Part shown: piece after piece, positions 33,263 through 43,358 of the stretch
Layout of the letters: the number at the start of each line of letters is the position of its first letter
Position numbering within the stretch: position 1 is the first letter of the stretch
Source: Isohypsibius dastychi
Lineage: Eukaryota > Tardigrada > Eutardigrada > Parachela > Isohypsibiidae
Direction of reading: 5' to 3'
Length of the DNA stretch: 48,251 bases
Assembly: GCA_034696485.1 (NCBI GenBank)
Contig: JAQIWT010000042.1
Span: forward strand, 1-48,251
Notes under the pieces: model-generated
What the model saw: the letters and a program-made list of their open reading frames with translations, nothing else
What the model was told of the DNA's origin: nothing
The model's database searches: none
Translations under genes and position numbers: made by a program

Positions 33263-33428
33263 CAGAAATCTGTTGTCCCCAGAAATCTGCAGAAATACTT
33301 ATCTGTATGTCCGTAGCTCACCATTGTGATGGTCGCACAAATCTGTTCGCAGAAATCTGTAGTTTTCAAAAATTTGCAAGAATCTGTATCTGTATGCCAG
33401 CAGGTTACCATCGTGTTCACCATCACAA
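33263..33428. repeat. imperfect tandem duplication, about 87-bp unit x2
   Basis: Two units start with cagaaatctg at 33263 and 33350 and share tatctgtatg, ttaccat/tcaccat and similar blocks at roughly 70 percent by eye. Translated, they repeat an F-(T/A)-E-I-C...I-C-M pattern, so the duplication captured the end of the RT reading frame. Confidence 0.7.
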
Positions 33429-34200
33429 TTAATATCATTATCTAGTGTGTAAAGCGTGTAATTGGTTCGTTCTAGTTCGTGTACTAGTTAGTTAAGTGTA
33501 AATACTAGTCCGGTTGTTTAGTATTGAGTATTTACGTGTTTGATATTTGAACGTCTTTGCATGTAGAAATTGTTACGACTATTTCAGATCACTTCAGTCT
33601 AATAATGTTTCACTCAAACTTCTACTCTCGTTGCAACACTTTTACAGCTCATTTTGTCTGTATCAAATTCGGCACAAGTGGCCAGAACAACGACGTGATT
33701 GTACATTTGTGCAATATTTCAGTAGAGCAAGCTGATTCGATCTCCATTCGATCTAAACATACTCCGTGGCAGCTGTATCACCCACGGTAACTAGTTGATT
33801 TTGTTTTTGATGGATCATATCAGGTCGAAAAACATGTGATGCTATCCGCTTGTATGTTGCGTTCAAACACCGGCCATCTCACCATGAAATTTTTTAACGA
33901 GTCAATTAAATCTAGCAACTGGGCGCATGGGAGCACTTCACCATATCTTACATCTAACGAAATCTATGCCGAGTACTGAAGTCGGCTGAAGCTGAAGTCA
34001 GAAATGCTGAGAGCGCGGGAATTTGGATAAAACAATCGTTGCTGTTTCTCTCGGGTTCGTCACAGTGATCAGTGAGGTTGTTCGGAAACAGCTTGAAGAT
34101 TGCGCGGTATGGAAGCATGGATGTAAGAGAACTATGAAGAGATGATGCGCACTGTCTTGCTTACTCGCTTATGCTGAACGCACCCAAATTAAACGAAATT
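33429..34200. other. insertion inside the gypsy pol
   Basis: About 0.75 kb separates the RT from its RNase H. It contains short repeated blocks such as ctagttcgtgtactagttag and gtgtaaatactag (33460-33540) and no RT or RNase H motif. Target-site duplications were not identified, so the nature of the insert is open. Confidence 0.5.
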
Positions 34201-35990
34201 CAACGTATATACCGAGACTACCAGCTCAGTCAGCAAAAAAATTGCATGCCAAGATTTTTGGGAAATAAAGCTACTCACCTGATCATAGATCAAAGCAAAG
34301 ATGTAGAAATTTATCCAGATGCGTCAAATTACGCCATCGGTATCGTGGTCCTGCAGCGAGATGATCTCGGTCGTAAGCATTGTATTGCTCACGCCAGTCG
34401 TAGATTAAGTGGTCCTGAAAGTAGATATACCACAACAGAGAGGGAAGCGATGGCAATCATCTGGACGTGTGATAAGTTCCGCCACTTTCTACTTGGACGC
34501 TTGGTGACAGTGTTTACAGATCACCACAGCCTGTGTTGATTGATAAAGCTTCAGGATCCATCACTCGCCTCGTTCGTTGGAGTCTACGATTACAAGAATA
34601 TCGTCTAGAGATTTTCCACAAGCCTGGAAAGTTGCATCACGATGGTGATTGCTTGTCGTGATATCCAGTAGATGAGGACATGGTTCCATGTGTAGTTGAT
34701 TGTTCTTAACTAGACATGGATGAAGATGTTCCCGAAGGAATGGCGTTAGAGCAACAAAAAGATCAATGGATCCTCTACATTCTGCATCGATGCGACACTG
34801 ATAAAAAGTTCGCAAAGATGTACGTACTTAGAGCTGGTATTATCTATCGCGTTTACAACGTCAAAGGTCACGAGACCCCATCACTCTGCGTTACAAAACA
34901 CATGAGGATGGACAGAATTGTCCGATGTCACGATGAGGAGGTCAGCGGTCATCTTGGTTTGTGAAAGAACCTGGTTACGTACGGCATCACGTTTCTTCTG
35001 GCCCAACATGCCTAACATAACAAAGGAGTACTGCGACTGCTGCGTGAAATGTAAAACGAGAAAAGTTATGACACAAAAAGCTGCTGGTCCGCTTATGTCT
35101 TTTTGCCCGGGAAAACCTTAGGAAATTTTTTCAACCGGCTTCATGTGTCCCCTTCCGTCAAGTCGTCGGAATCAGTTCATCATAACAGCTACGGACCTTT
35201 TCACGAAATGGATTTGCGCAGAAGCACTTTCCGCACAGAATGCGGAAGCGGTGGCAAAGTTTTATGTGTTTGATGTGTTCCTCAATTACGGCACGCCATA
35301 TGAAGTTTTGAGCGACCAGGAAGCTCTGTTTTGCAATGGTTTAACAACGGAAATTTTTGAGCTCTTCAATGTGAAGCGACTGATGACCTCTGGAAATCAC
35401 CCTTAAACGAATGACCAATGCGAAATGTTCAATGCAATTCTAGCTGCGTGCTTTCCAAATATGTCGACACTGATCAAAAGAACTGGACACGGCGTTGCCA
35501 TATCTTGTGTATGCCTACAACACGAGTGTTCATTCAGTTACTGGATACACACCGTACAAGATGCTGTATGATAGGGAGGCGGTTAGTTCTATAGATGTGG
35601 ATTCACCAAAAGTGACTGAACCCATGGCAGTCGACATTTCAAGCAAACTAGGAGATATACATGCGGGAGCCTACGCAAAAATTGGAGCGCAACAAAACGC
35701 CATATTCGCTCGCGACGGTACTTGCGAAGTTACGTATGAAGTTGGGGATTTTGTGTTGGTTTTCAACTCAGCTGGTAAGCCATTTACGGCGACTAAGCTG
35801 TTGAGCTGCTGGTACGGCCCGTATCGCGTGCTCAGACAAGTTTCGCCGGTAAACTACGAAGTGGAAACAGAAGGATTACGGCGGAAGAAATCATTCACAA
35901 CTCATATCAGCAAAATGGAGTTGTTTAAAGATTGAAACGAGATGTTTGTGGATAGTGAGGATGAAGACGGTGGAGGTTGGGATCCTGTTG
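34201..35990 (+). pseudogene. Ty3/gypsy RNase H and integrase
   Basis: RNase H: VEIYPDASNYAIGIVVLQRD (34303-34362), SRRLSGPESRYTTTEREAMA and DKFRHFLLGR (34400-34500), then TDHHSL before a TGA at 34537. Integrase: a zinc-binding-type HDEEVSGHLGL and YCDCCVKCK (34928-35060), the core with TATDLFTKWICAEAL (first Asp), YEVLSDQEALFCNGL (second Asp) and NDQCEMFNA (Glu), and a long 3' frame to 35935. That frame has YLVYAYNTSVHSVTGYTPY and the C-terminal YEVGDFVLVFNSAGKPFTA and WYGPYRVLRQVSP. All three D-D-E residues are present. Stops at 35119 and 35404 and frameshifts (about 34965, 35490) disable it. Just after the stop, GGAGGTTGGG at about 35970 is a polypurine-tract candidate. No 3' LTR was recognised. 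Confidence 0.9.
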
Positions 35991-35999
35991 CCTGAGTCA

Positions 36000-36690
36000 A
36001 ACGTGGTATCGACTTGACTAGTTCAGCTAACGAACCCGCAATGGCCGAACGCGAATTCATGAACGCGTTTTAAACGCTACTGATTGGGAGTTAAAATAAT
36101 ATGTTGGAACGTAGAACTGGAGTGACGAAACCACAACGGAGAAACCGGTGGTTAAATCTTCAGTCACCGTAGCTGCGCCTTTTTCGGTAGATCCGGTCGT
36201 TTCGGTTCGAGTTTCTGGGCGCGCGAATTAAGGAACCTTTACAAGCAAACGGGACGATGACGAGTTTTGCCATTTTAACGGTACGTTAAAATCAACCGAG
36301 GAGGTGGGAGTTCCTGTTGCTGAATTGTGTTCACTTATGGGTTTTTGAGATTCACGTCTTGTGACCATTCGCACTTTTGTCTATTACGAACATTCACGGC
36401 TCGGAAGTTAAAACCTGCGACTGTAGTCATCCGAAATTATCCAGTGTGATTGACTTCAGAGACTGGTTAGTCTGTGATGAAACAGTACGGTCAGTTCAAT
36501 CGACCAGTGTCAGATTCGAAACTTACCTGGAGAAAGGACCTGGGAAAATGTTACTCCGGCCGTAGGTGGATACAAATAATGAAAATTGATGGAAGATTTC
36601 TTGGACACACCGACAAAGTTCTGGATTCAGAAAATACTGTGGTCGATCCTGCTGAATGCTGAGCAATGGTTCAGTCGTCAATGTGTGAAA
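36000..36690. other. region 3' of the gypsy element
   Basis: Here the 3' LTR would be expected. Only 62-codon + ORFs at 36.4-36.66 kb, and no matching upstream LTR copy in the window. Confidence 0.4.
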
Positions 36691-36699
36691 AGAATCCTA

Positions 36700-37168
36700 T
36701 GACACGCGATGGAGACGTTTGGAGATTCGTTGTTAAACCACAAGGCGATGGTCAGTGGTGGTCTGTCACCTATCACAATTGGACGAATTGTGAATACGAG
36801 AGATAACACTGGAACAAGAGTGTGATACTTGGCCGGTTCTCAGTTTCCTCGGAGAACTTACGAATGACAAAAGTAAAGGTTTTTTACAACGAACGATAGT
36901 GTGGGATTTCGTCGACGTCAATAGAAGGTCATGTGAGTTACGCAGTCCTGGTTTGGTCTTCAATAACTCCGGAATTCTACGAGTCCGGAAAAAAGGAGAA
37001 CAACTAAGCTTCATCCTAGGACCGCTGCGTAAGACTTGCGATAGCAAGCTACTTTCGGTGTCTACCGTCGAGGGTGAGAAAAACATGTACTTGCTTCTCA
37101 TGGATTCACCTTCTGAGCGGCTTCTTCTCGAAAAAGCATATAGCGCACACGATGGTTTCTGGGTTTAA
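36700..37168 (+). pseudogene. unrecognised coding-like remnant
   Basis: A frame with DGDVWRFVVKPQGDGQWW and WTNCEYER (about 36709-36803) is followed, after frame changes, by an 89-codon open stretch to 37168 with LVFNNSGILRVRKKGEQLS and LLLMDSPSERLLLEKAY. Trp-rich then beta-strand-like composition suggests real former coding sequence. No family recognised. It could be a third gene of the gypsy element or a host remnant. Confidence 0.35.
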
Positions 37169-37960
37169 GAAAAACTGATGTTGCGGTATCCGTTATGCAA
37201 CAGTTTGGCTCTCCTCGCTTTCAATGCCACACGTACTGTAACGTGCGTTAAGCGTATACTAAACGTCAAAGTTGCCAATACAGCCAATATGACATCATGT
37301 CATATTGGAATGTCATGAAAACGCTCAAAAGACTGCCAAGAAAACCCTGAAAAAATTGACAAGAAAACCCTAAAAAATGTTATGAAAAACTCCTGTGATT
37401 CATGATCATGTGATTTCCTATATAAGTTCTCATTCTCTGTCTCTTTTATTCTTCTCCACATTCCCATTGTCTGTTCTCTTGATGTGACTAATTTCTCATC
37501 AGTTAGGCTCATTCTGTTTTTTAGATTTGATACATAAGCGCGACTGTGCGCTTTGCTTTTCACCCTTCATTTTTAGTCGTCAGCTTCTCAATTCTCAAAT
37601 CAGATTAAATTGTCTGTTGAAATCGGTTCCGTGTTTGTATTGGATTACCGTTCGGGTAAGATCAGTGTCACCCAAAGTTACCTTACCTGTGTATGAGAAG
37701 TAAAAGGACAACAGTGAGAAATAGCCGGACGAGTCTCACTTTGTTACACTGACAACAGGTACTAGTAACCGTGTGTTAATGGAGCAGTTTAAAGAACAAT
37801 TCGGCTACTCGAGCGATCTCATCTCAGCCGGCTTGGAAAGTGAATACTCATTCAGCTCTCATCTGTTGGCTGAATAAGCCGGTGCCGTGGAAGATCACAA
37901 CTTTAATGATTAGGGACAAGTTGTCCACGAGGCTTATCAAGTAAATCAAAAGATGCCGAG
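37169..37960. other. non-coding, promoter-like pyrimidine-rich tract
   Basis: It contains a TATATAAG box at about 37421 followed by a C/T-rich run to about 37480, resembling an LTR or polymerase II promoter, and a perfect palindrome at 37284. The - ORF 37563-37300 looks incidental. Confidence 0.4.
37284..37308. repeat. 25-nt perfect palindrome
   Basis: Arms ccaatatgaca and tgtcatattgg with a tca spacer. It could be paired ends of inverted repeats or a DNA-binding site. Confidence 0.85.
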
Positions 37961-38150
37961 CATAATTCTGTAATCGTTTCTTATGTATGCAACAAACAAA
38001 CTGTGCTCCGGGAGTGAGAATTTTAGTCTTCTCTACGAGCGTTTCTGCCAGGAGCACGAACGTGCGGGAGGTAACGCAGTGGTCAAGTTACCACGCAGAT
38101 AGATACCAGAAATGTCGAAGAAAGGCGCGTAGCGGCCAAAACAGAGCTAA
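37961..38150 (-). repeat. split direct repeat B2 of the PAT-type element
   Basis: It matches B1 (38367-38550) over most of its length in the same orientation. Shared blocks include cataattctgtaatcgtt, gtgctccggga, gccaggagcac and aaaggcg(c/t)gtagcggcc. It is the outer 3' end of the element. Confidence 0.85.
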
Positions 38151-38233
38151 TCTAACCGGTACAGTTTGAAATGACCAGAAAAAATATGAAAACAATAATG
38201 ACAAATCATAGATGACACAGGATGGTGGGCGGG

Positions 38234-38366
38234 AAAAAAAACCGATGTTGAATGAGTTACAGAGCTGCATTTTATATGCAAGTTACCCATGTCCGTGTTA
38301 GTCGCTCGAGGCGATATCCTGGCCTCGATTTTCATTATAACCAGATTCGGCTTCTCCGAATCTTTC
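38234..38366 (-). repeat. split direct repeat A2 of the PAT-type element
   Basis: It matches A1 at 44611-44731: shared cgatgttgaatgag, acagagctgc, gttagtcgc, cgaggcgatat, ctcgattttcattataa and cagattcggcttctccgaat. It abuts B1 directly, as in the B1-A2-B2 array of PAT elements. Confidence 0.85.
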
Positions 38367-38550
38367 TCATAATTCTGTAATCGTTCCTAATGTATGCTAA
38401 GAACAAACGGTGCTCCGGGAATAGGAATTTCGATCTTCCCTGCGAGCGTCTCCGCCAGGAGCACAAACTTATGAGAGGGACCGCAATGTTCAAGTGACCA
38501 CGCAGAAAAGTACCAGAAAGGTCAAAGAAAGGCGTGTAGCGGCCCAAACA
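38367..38550 (-). repeat. split direct repeat B1 of the PAT-type element
   Basis: Internal copy of B. It starts immediately after A2 and overlaps nothing coding except possibly the last codons downstream of the recombinase domain. Confidence 0.85.
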
Positions 38551-38574
38551 AGCCAAAATCAGCTCAAAAACGCA

Positions 38575-38880
38575 GCAACGGATTGACCAAAGTCAAGTCC
38601 CAAATCATCGTCACGAGCGATGTAGTTCCTGAAGCAATCGCTACGCCGATTGCCCTGTGCTTTAATGTGATCATCTGAGACATCAATCTGTGAGGCGACG
38701 GTGGCAGCGCCTCCCCTGAACGAGTGTGTCGAATATTAGTTTTTCTGAGTATTGTCAAGGCATAATCAAAGATGTGTTGTAAATTCGGAGGCGGATAATA
38801 CTTTATTTTCTCCATGTAAATGATAGCTGAATAGTGGTGCATCGTTGATTGGAAAATCCTCCGGCAGCTTTCGTAACTGA
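38575..38880 (-). pseudogene. tyrosine recombinase (PAT/DIRS type), C-terminal catalytic part
   Basis: One - frame has LPEDFPINDAPLFSYHLHGE (38870-38811), then two stops at about 38773 and 38743, then THSFRGGAATVASQ, DDHIKAQGN and DCFRNYIARDDDL (38735-38600). H-S-F-R is the conserved H-x-x-R box, and Tyr in FRNY is the predicted nucleophile that would attack DNA during circle integration. This combination (HSFR-x-G-A-A-T ... Y-I) is specific to DIRS/PAT recombinases. The N-terminal Arg box is lost with the internal deletion. A 92-codon ORF in another frame here is a shadow. Confidence 0.85.
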
Positions 38881-38949
38881 TAGATCGCCTATGGTAACTA
38901 GAGGAAGTTCCATACTGCTATCAGCAAAACGGTCAGTTTTCAACACTTT

Positions 38950-39365
38950 CACTTTGGCAAGTTTAGTTCAACCGCACGGTTAATGGACTCCAACGAGAAC
39001 TTCGCATGAAGGAGTTCAGTGAGTTACCAAGTGGCATACTGCAATCAGTAATTAGACGTGGACTAATTTAGCTTTTTTTGAAACAGCACCAAGAGCATTG
39101 ATACGGTGTGGCTTCTGGGTTTGGTGACCGATAAATCAAGCTTCTAGTTCAGCTAGAAACAAACAGTTCATTTTGCCTTTAGCTTCATCTGTTTTAACAC
39201 TGCCATAATTTGCACAATCGCAACGCGGAATGATATTCTCATGAGGCACAATTCGAAAACCTGAGTACATTTCACCAACTGGGAACTCAGCGTTGAAACC
39301 ATCCTGCAGTTCGCGTTCCCAGACGTCAAAATTTTCTGAAATCTCGTGTGTCAGAAAACGTTCTG
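38950..39365 (-). pseudogene. PAT/DIRS-type reverse transcriptase N-terminal relic
   Basis: Pieces in order: ENFDVWERELQDGFNAEF and YSGFRIVPHENIIPRCDC (39340-39210), RINALGAVSKKAKLVHV (about 39110-39060), DCSMPLGNSLNSFM and KFSLESINRAVELNLPK (39047-38955). This matches the fingers of DIRS-type RT (P-I-G-A-V-x-K ... L-S-x-P-x-G-x-S-V-N-x-F). Frameshifts and a TGA at about 39143. The catalytic palm is absent. Confidence 0.7.
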
Positions 39366-39470
39366 CATGATAGCTAACTCATACTGTGAAAAACTGTGTT
39401 CGGCATCAAAAAGAGAATCAATGTTAACAATATCAGAGAGTTGAAATGTTTTTGGCTGACAAAAGCTTTT

Positions 39471-39530
39471 GTCAATTGTGAATTATCTTGTGGATTATTT
39501 TGAAATTATTTGAATAGAATTATTTTAAAA
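39471..39530 (+). repeat. left inverted repeat of the Harbinger element
   Basis: It pairs, in inverted orientation, with 43244-43302. Shared blocks are gtcaat, aattatcttgt, aattatt, tgaaattatt and atagaattatt. A perfect 18-bp palindrome (tgacaaaagcttttgtca, 39457-39474) interrupts the left tip relative to the right tip, and part of the repeat recurs inverted at about 39560-39640. Confidence 0.8.
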
Positions 39531-40755
39531 TTATTCGAAGTCGATCGTGATTGGTCGATCCATATAATTCTATCAAATGATTCAAGTTTCAAATAAGCAG
39601 TTCATGACGTGCTTATTTGTAAATTATTTCGAAATCATTTGGCGCCAACCTTGCTTCACCTCGACTCGTGAAGCTGACTTCTGCTGCTCTTACCACAATT
39701 TTCATTGATCTTCTAGCTTCACTGGAGGTGGTACTTTAAAGGGTATGGTCTGCGGCGAGTGACGACATTGAACAGTGAACAGACCTATGCATGAAACCTT
39801 TCGAGATTATGGTCAGGAAATCAATTTCCTATTCAGATAATATGCTTGAAAATTCTTAAGATATTTGCCCGCTCCAAAATCTGCGATTTAGACTTTTGAC
39901 TTTGACAGCTCGTAACTTCACAATGCAAAACGACAAAAATAATCGAAAAATACCAGTGAGTAGCAAAAATATATTTTGACACACTTGTTAAATTGCTCAA
40001 ATTCACGGTAATTAGGAGACTAATCAGCGTTGTCCGCAACGAAGGGCTGCTTTCTGCCACTGTTCGCAGAAATATTGCCGAACAAATAACTGACCGAGAG
40101 CCAAACGAAAAAAAAACAAGTGCGTCAAGTTTTTGATGATATGCCTCCTTGAATTTAACCAAATTTATAAGCACAATGCCCTATTTATGCTAAAATTCAA
40201 AACAGAAAATCTGGCACTTTGAGAAAAGAGTGAGACAAGATTCGACATTCCGGTGCAAGTTTGCGCGCCAGTGGACCAAATTCAGAATTCATGAATCGGC
40301 ACGTACACATTCAGGCCATTAAATTGTCAGATCAAAATGAAGATAATGTCTTATTTGAAAAAAATGCCCTCTCAGTTTGGTGTGATCGAATGTCCCGATA
40401 AAACATTTATCAATCATATTTGTACGTGATGTACCTTTATTTTTGGGCAACATCATGCCCGGCCTGAGTCGTTGCCCGGCGTAAATTTAGGCCTTCGCCG
40501 GAAACCAGCTCCCCTTTTTTGATAACACCCATCTGCCTGATACTGTGTGGTAGCATTTTTAATTCTCTACAAGATATGGTCAATACGTGAATCACCGAAA
40601 ATCCGCTCCTCAAAGTACCACCTCCAGTTAAAGGCCTCAACACGCAAAAAGAAAAAGCCTTCCGTCCCAGCTGTCGTGAGATCTGAATATGACGAAGCAT
40701 CTGAGGAATCCAAACATCTTTCTGGTAGATCTGCGCATAAGAGGAGGTAGAATTT

Positions 40756-41736
40756 TTGCTGGGCCCATTGACAGAGCGAAGAAATGTTGCTGGAATGGCT
40801 CGAAACCCCATCAACTACGATGAATTGAAAGGAGCTTCTGGGAAGATCATCGAAACAGGTGTTCGCCAGGGAAGGAGACCGACGACCTTAAAATCGCAAA
40901 CTTCCGTTCTGCAGGAAATTGTGAGATATTTGAAGGAAAGAACTAACCATAATCACCCCACCGTCAACGTTCACAACTAGTTGCGTCATATGTAAAACCA
41001 GTAGAGGGTTGCGGATCAAAAACTCGATGTGACAGAAAGGCTCAACAGCCGAGGAGAAATAATGGGAGTAAAAAAATCCTTGGTGACTTTGAACTTTTTT
41101 ACAGTAATGAATCTGCTTGATTCTTGTTTTTTTTTGCAGAAATAATAACCAGCTTGTGCCCACTCTACGAGCGATTGAATCTTATTTTCTGCCAGCGATC
41201 ACGAAACAAGCCTCCTTGTGTCGAAGATAGCGTTGATTCTCCGCCAGTGACCCAAAACGAAGATGCGACCGAAAATGAAGAGCGAGAAGATGTAGTTGGA
41301 GAGCGCTTGGATGAAAATGCCAGAAAGAACAAGAATGGCGAGAACAACACCAGAATAAGTGCGTTGAATTTCCGTTAAATGACTATTGTTGTTAAACTGT
41401 GAAATTTTCACCAAGCTGGGACAGACACCTGAACCGGAAGTGTAGCCAAAGACCAAAAAAACTGCTGTTCCTGCCGAGGAGCAATCAGGAAAAAAGAATC
41501 AGCCAGCGAAGAAGCTCAAGTCGGCCGTGGAAATCGCCAGTGAAATTCAGGAGCAGTCCAGGAAAAGAGCGGAGGAAAAGCACGAGTTGTGCCTCAAGAA
41601 ATTCGAATTCCTGCAGGAAAAATTCGAACAGCAAACTGCTCTAGCCCTTCAGGATTCTAAAAATAAAACTCTTAAACTGGAAAATCAGGAGATTATACTG
41701 CAGCTTCAATTAGCTCGAATGAATGGCAATGGCTGA
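40756..41736 (+). pseudogene. Harbinger accessory (Myb/SANT-like, coiled-coil) gene, fragmented
   Basis: Three open pieces: 40756-40980 with GRRPTTLKSQTSVLQEIVRY, 41124-41378 (very acidic/Asn-rich, VTQNEDATENEEREDV), and a C-terminal coiled coil (about 41500-41736) rich in Glu/Gln/Lys with RAEEKHELCLKKFEFLQEKF. Harbinger elements carry a second protein with a DNA-binding domain and a coiled coil that brings the transposase to the transposon ends. The Myb fold itself was not clearly seen. Links between the pieces would need introns or frameshifts. Confidence 0.55.
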
Positions 41737-41804
41737 CAAGAAGTAATAAAGAATTACTGTTAATCTTGAGTACCTCCGTTCTTTTCATTCCGAACAATTA
41801 AACC

Positions 41805-43116
41805 TCAAAAACTCAGCATGAGATGTTTGAAGAAATCACGCTTAGTTTTTCTATCAGTTTCGGCCGGATTCAAAACACCACCAACATCAACTTCTTCGTC
41901 GTTTTTCATTCCATCCCCCAGCCAGCTTTCGTCGTAGAAGTCGTCAATGAGCAAGTTGTGCAGAATAACGAAAGCAAGAATCCGTTGCACTGCGCGCTTG
42001 TGGTCGGCTTTGCTCTAAATACAAATTTGCAGTTCTTTCAAACTTCGAAAACGACCTTCCGATTCCGATTCGGATTCCGATTCCGATGGTCTGCTCCACC
42101 CGCATCCGCATGCTTGACAACCGGAAGTTGAATTCATTACTAGCTTTTGTCAAAGCTGCTGGTTTCTCGAATGAAGAAATGACTGTCGTCGTGCAGGTAT
42201 ACGCGAAATCAGCCAATGAGTACTCCATCCCAGCGAAAAACACTTCCGGTTGAATGGATAGCTTCGTGTGCGAGTACACGCAGCTGTCATGCGCTGACCC
42301 GCAAAATCCCAAAAGAGGCCATATTTAAAACATGTAACAGAGAAAATAAAACTATACCTGTGTGGCAATACCGAATATCCTTCTTTCATCGCAAATAATC
42401 AAGACGCTGATGGCATAGTTCTTCTTTCGAGTGAAGTAATCTTCTCCGTCCAAGGTCGGCTTAGCAGCAAGACGAATTGGCGTTCCATCAGCAAACCCGA
42501 TACAGGAAGGGAAACCAGAATTCTCCTGAATTCTTACCGATATCGTTTCATTCTCGGCAGCACGAGGCCATTTCAGATTTTCCTTCTTCAAAGAAAGGAG
42601 AGATTTGATGATTCGCGAAACGTACAAATGAAGCCTTCCTTCCCCGATTCCAAACTTTGCCGATGTGTTCGTTGCTGATGCTCAATTTCCAGAATTCCCA
42701 AAGCGATGAGCTGCGATGATGAGCTGTTTTTCAACAGGATCTTGAGGATGATTGGAATCGTTCTTGAAAATCAAATTTTCCTGAATGAGCAGAGAAATTC
42801 TGCGATGAGCTGCTCTCCACATTCGCACTTGCTAGCGGAAACGGTCGTCTTTATAGTTCAAAAGCACATCATCAACAAACGCCGACTTTTTGAACACTCT
42901 GACCCGGGGTCTCAGGTATCTTTCCGACAAAACAAGCGCACTCAGAAAAACTGTCGATCCCAGAATATCTTCGTCAGAAGAACTTGCAGAGGAGTCGCTG
43001 TTTTTCTCCGAGTTCTCATCACTGCTTGAGCTTTCTTCCAATGCTTCCTGACAGGCTTCCAGCAATACAGCATCACTCAGAACAGATATCATGTTTTTCC
43101 TCACCCGTCCAGCCAT
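41805..43116 (-). pseudogene. PIF/Harbinger transposase (DDE_4 type)
   Basis: It starts MAGRVRKNMISVL (43116), with an acidic Ser-rich leader. It then reads RYLRPRVRVFKKSAFVDDVL, an in-frame TAG (about 42851), RISLLIQENLIF, AAHRFGNSGN, an in-frame TGA (about 42684), AKFGIGEGRLHLYVSRI and WPRAAENETIS. The catalytic FPSCIGFADGTPIRLA (first Asp) and YAISVLIICDERRIF come next, with a splice donor at about 42357. The second part has GFCGSAHDSCVY, LADFAYTC (second Asp) and MRMRVEQTIG (Glu), then ILAFVILHNLLIDDF and a Lys-rich end. The D-D-E triad is complete. Broken by two stops, a frameshift near 42020, a missing canonical acceptor, and a Gly-Ile microsatellite expansion straight after the catalytic Glu. 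Confidence 0.88.
42055..42087. repeat. hexanucleotide microsatellite in the transposase
   Basis: Repeats of cgattc/cggatt, read on - as IGIGIRIGIG, replace the residues that normally follow the catalytic Glu helix (K-G-R-F in relatives). Length and phase keep the frame open. Confidence 0.75.
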
Positions 43117-43358
43117 TGTGAAAGACTGGGAAAATTCGCATTTAAAATAATCAAAAATGTAAAGTCGGATTATTCTAGTCATCAACACTGAATTATATTT
43201 GACACGTTCTTCTAATTGCAGTTGGATGATGGGAGAAGCTGGTGAGAATAATTCTATCCGAATAATTTCATAATAATTTACAAGATAATTTATGATTGAC
43301 AACAGCCAATGAATAACATGAGAAACGTCCATTTCGAAATTTTCAAAACCAGGCAAAT

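Larger units (their letters stand above)
39452..43309. mobile_element. PIF/Harbinger DNA transposon, two genes
   Basis: About 3.86 kb bounded by ttggctg/cagccaa ends and long inverted sub-terminal repeats. It encodes a DDE transposase on the - strand and a coiled-coil accessory protein on the + strand, the usual two-gene layout of PIF/Harbinger. It lies between gag and RT of the PAT-type element, so it inserted later. The 3-bp target duplication could not be fixed with confidence. Both genes are broken, so the copy is not autonomous. Confidence 0.78.

Noticed and set aside
33263-33428. Possible CRISPR array
   Set aside because: Two imperfect 87-bp tandem units without spacers, in a eukaryotic retrotransposon context.
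36700-37168. Envelope gene of the gypsy element
   Set aside because: No signal peptide, cleavage site or membrane anchor visible; only its position 3' of pol would suggest it.
38564-38842. 92-codon - strand ORF over the recombinase
   Set aside because: Recombinase motifs are in another frame of the same strand; this ORF is a shadow.
41944-42131. + strand ORF over the Harbinger microsatellite
   Set aside because: Antisense to a clear DDE transposase; its F-R-F-G-F-R repeat is only the microsatellite read backwards.
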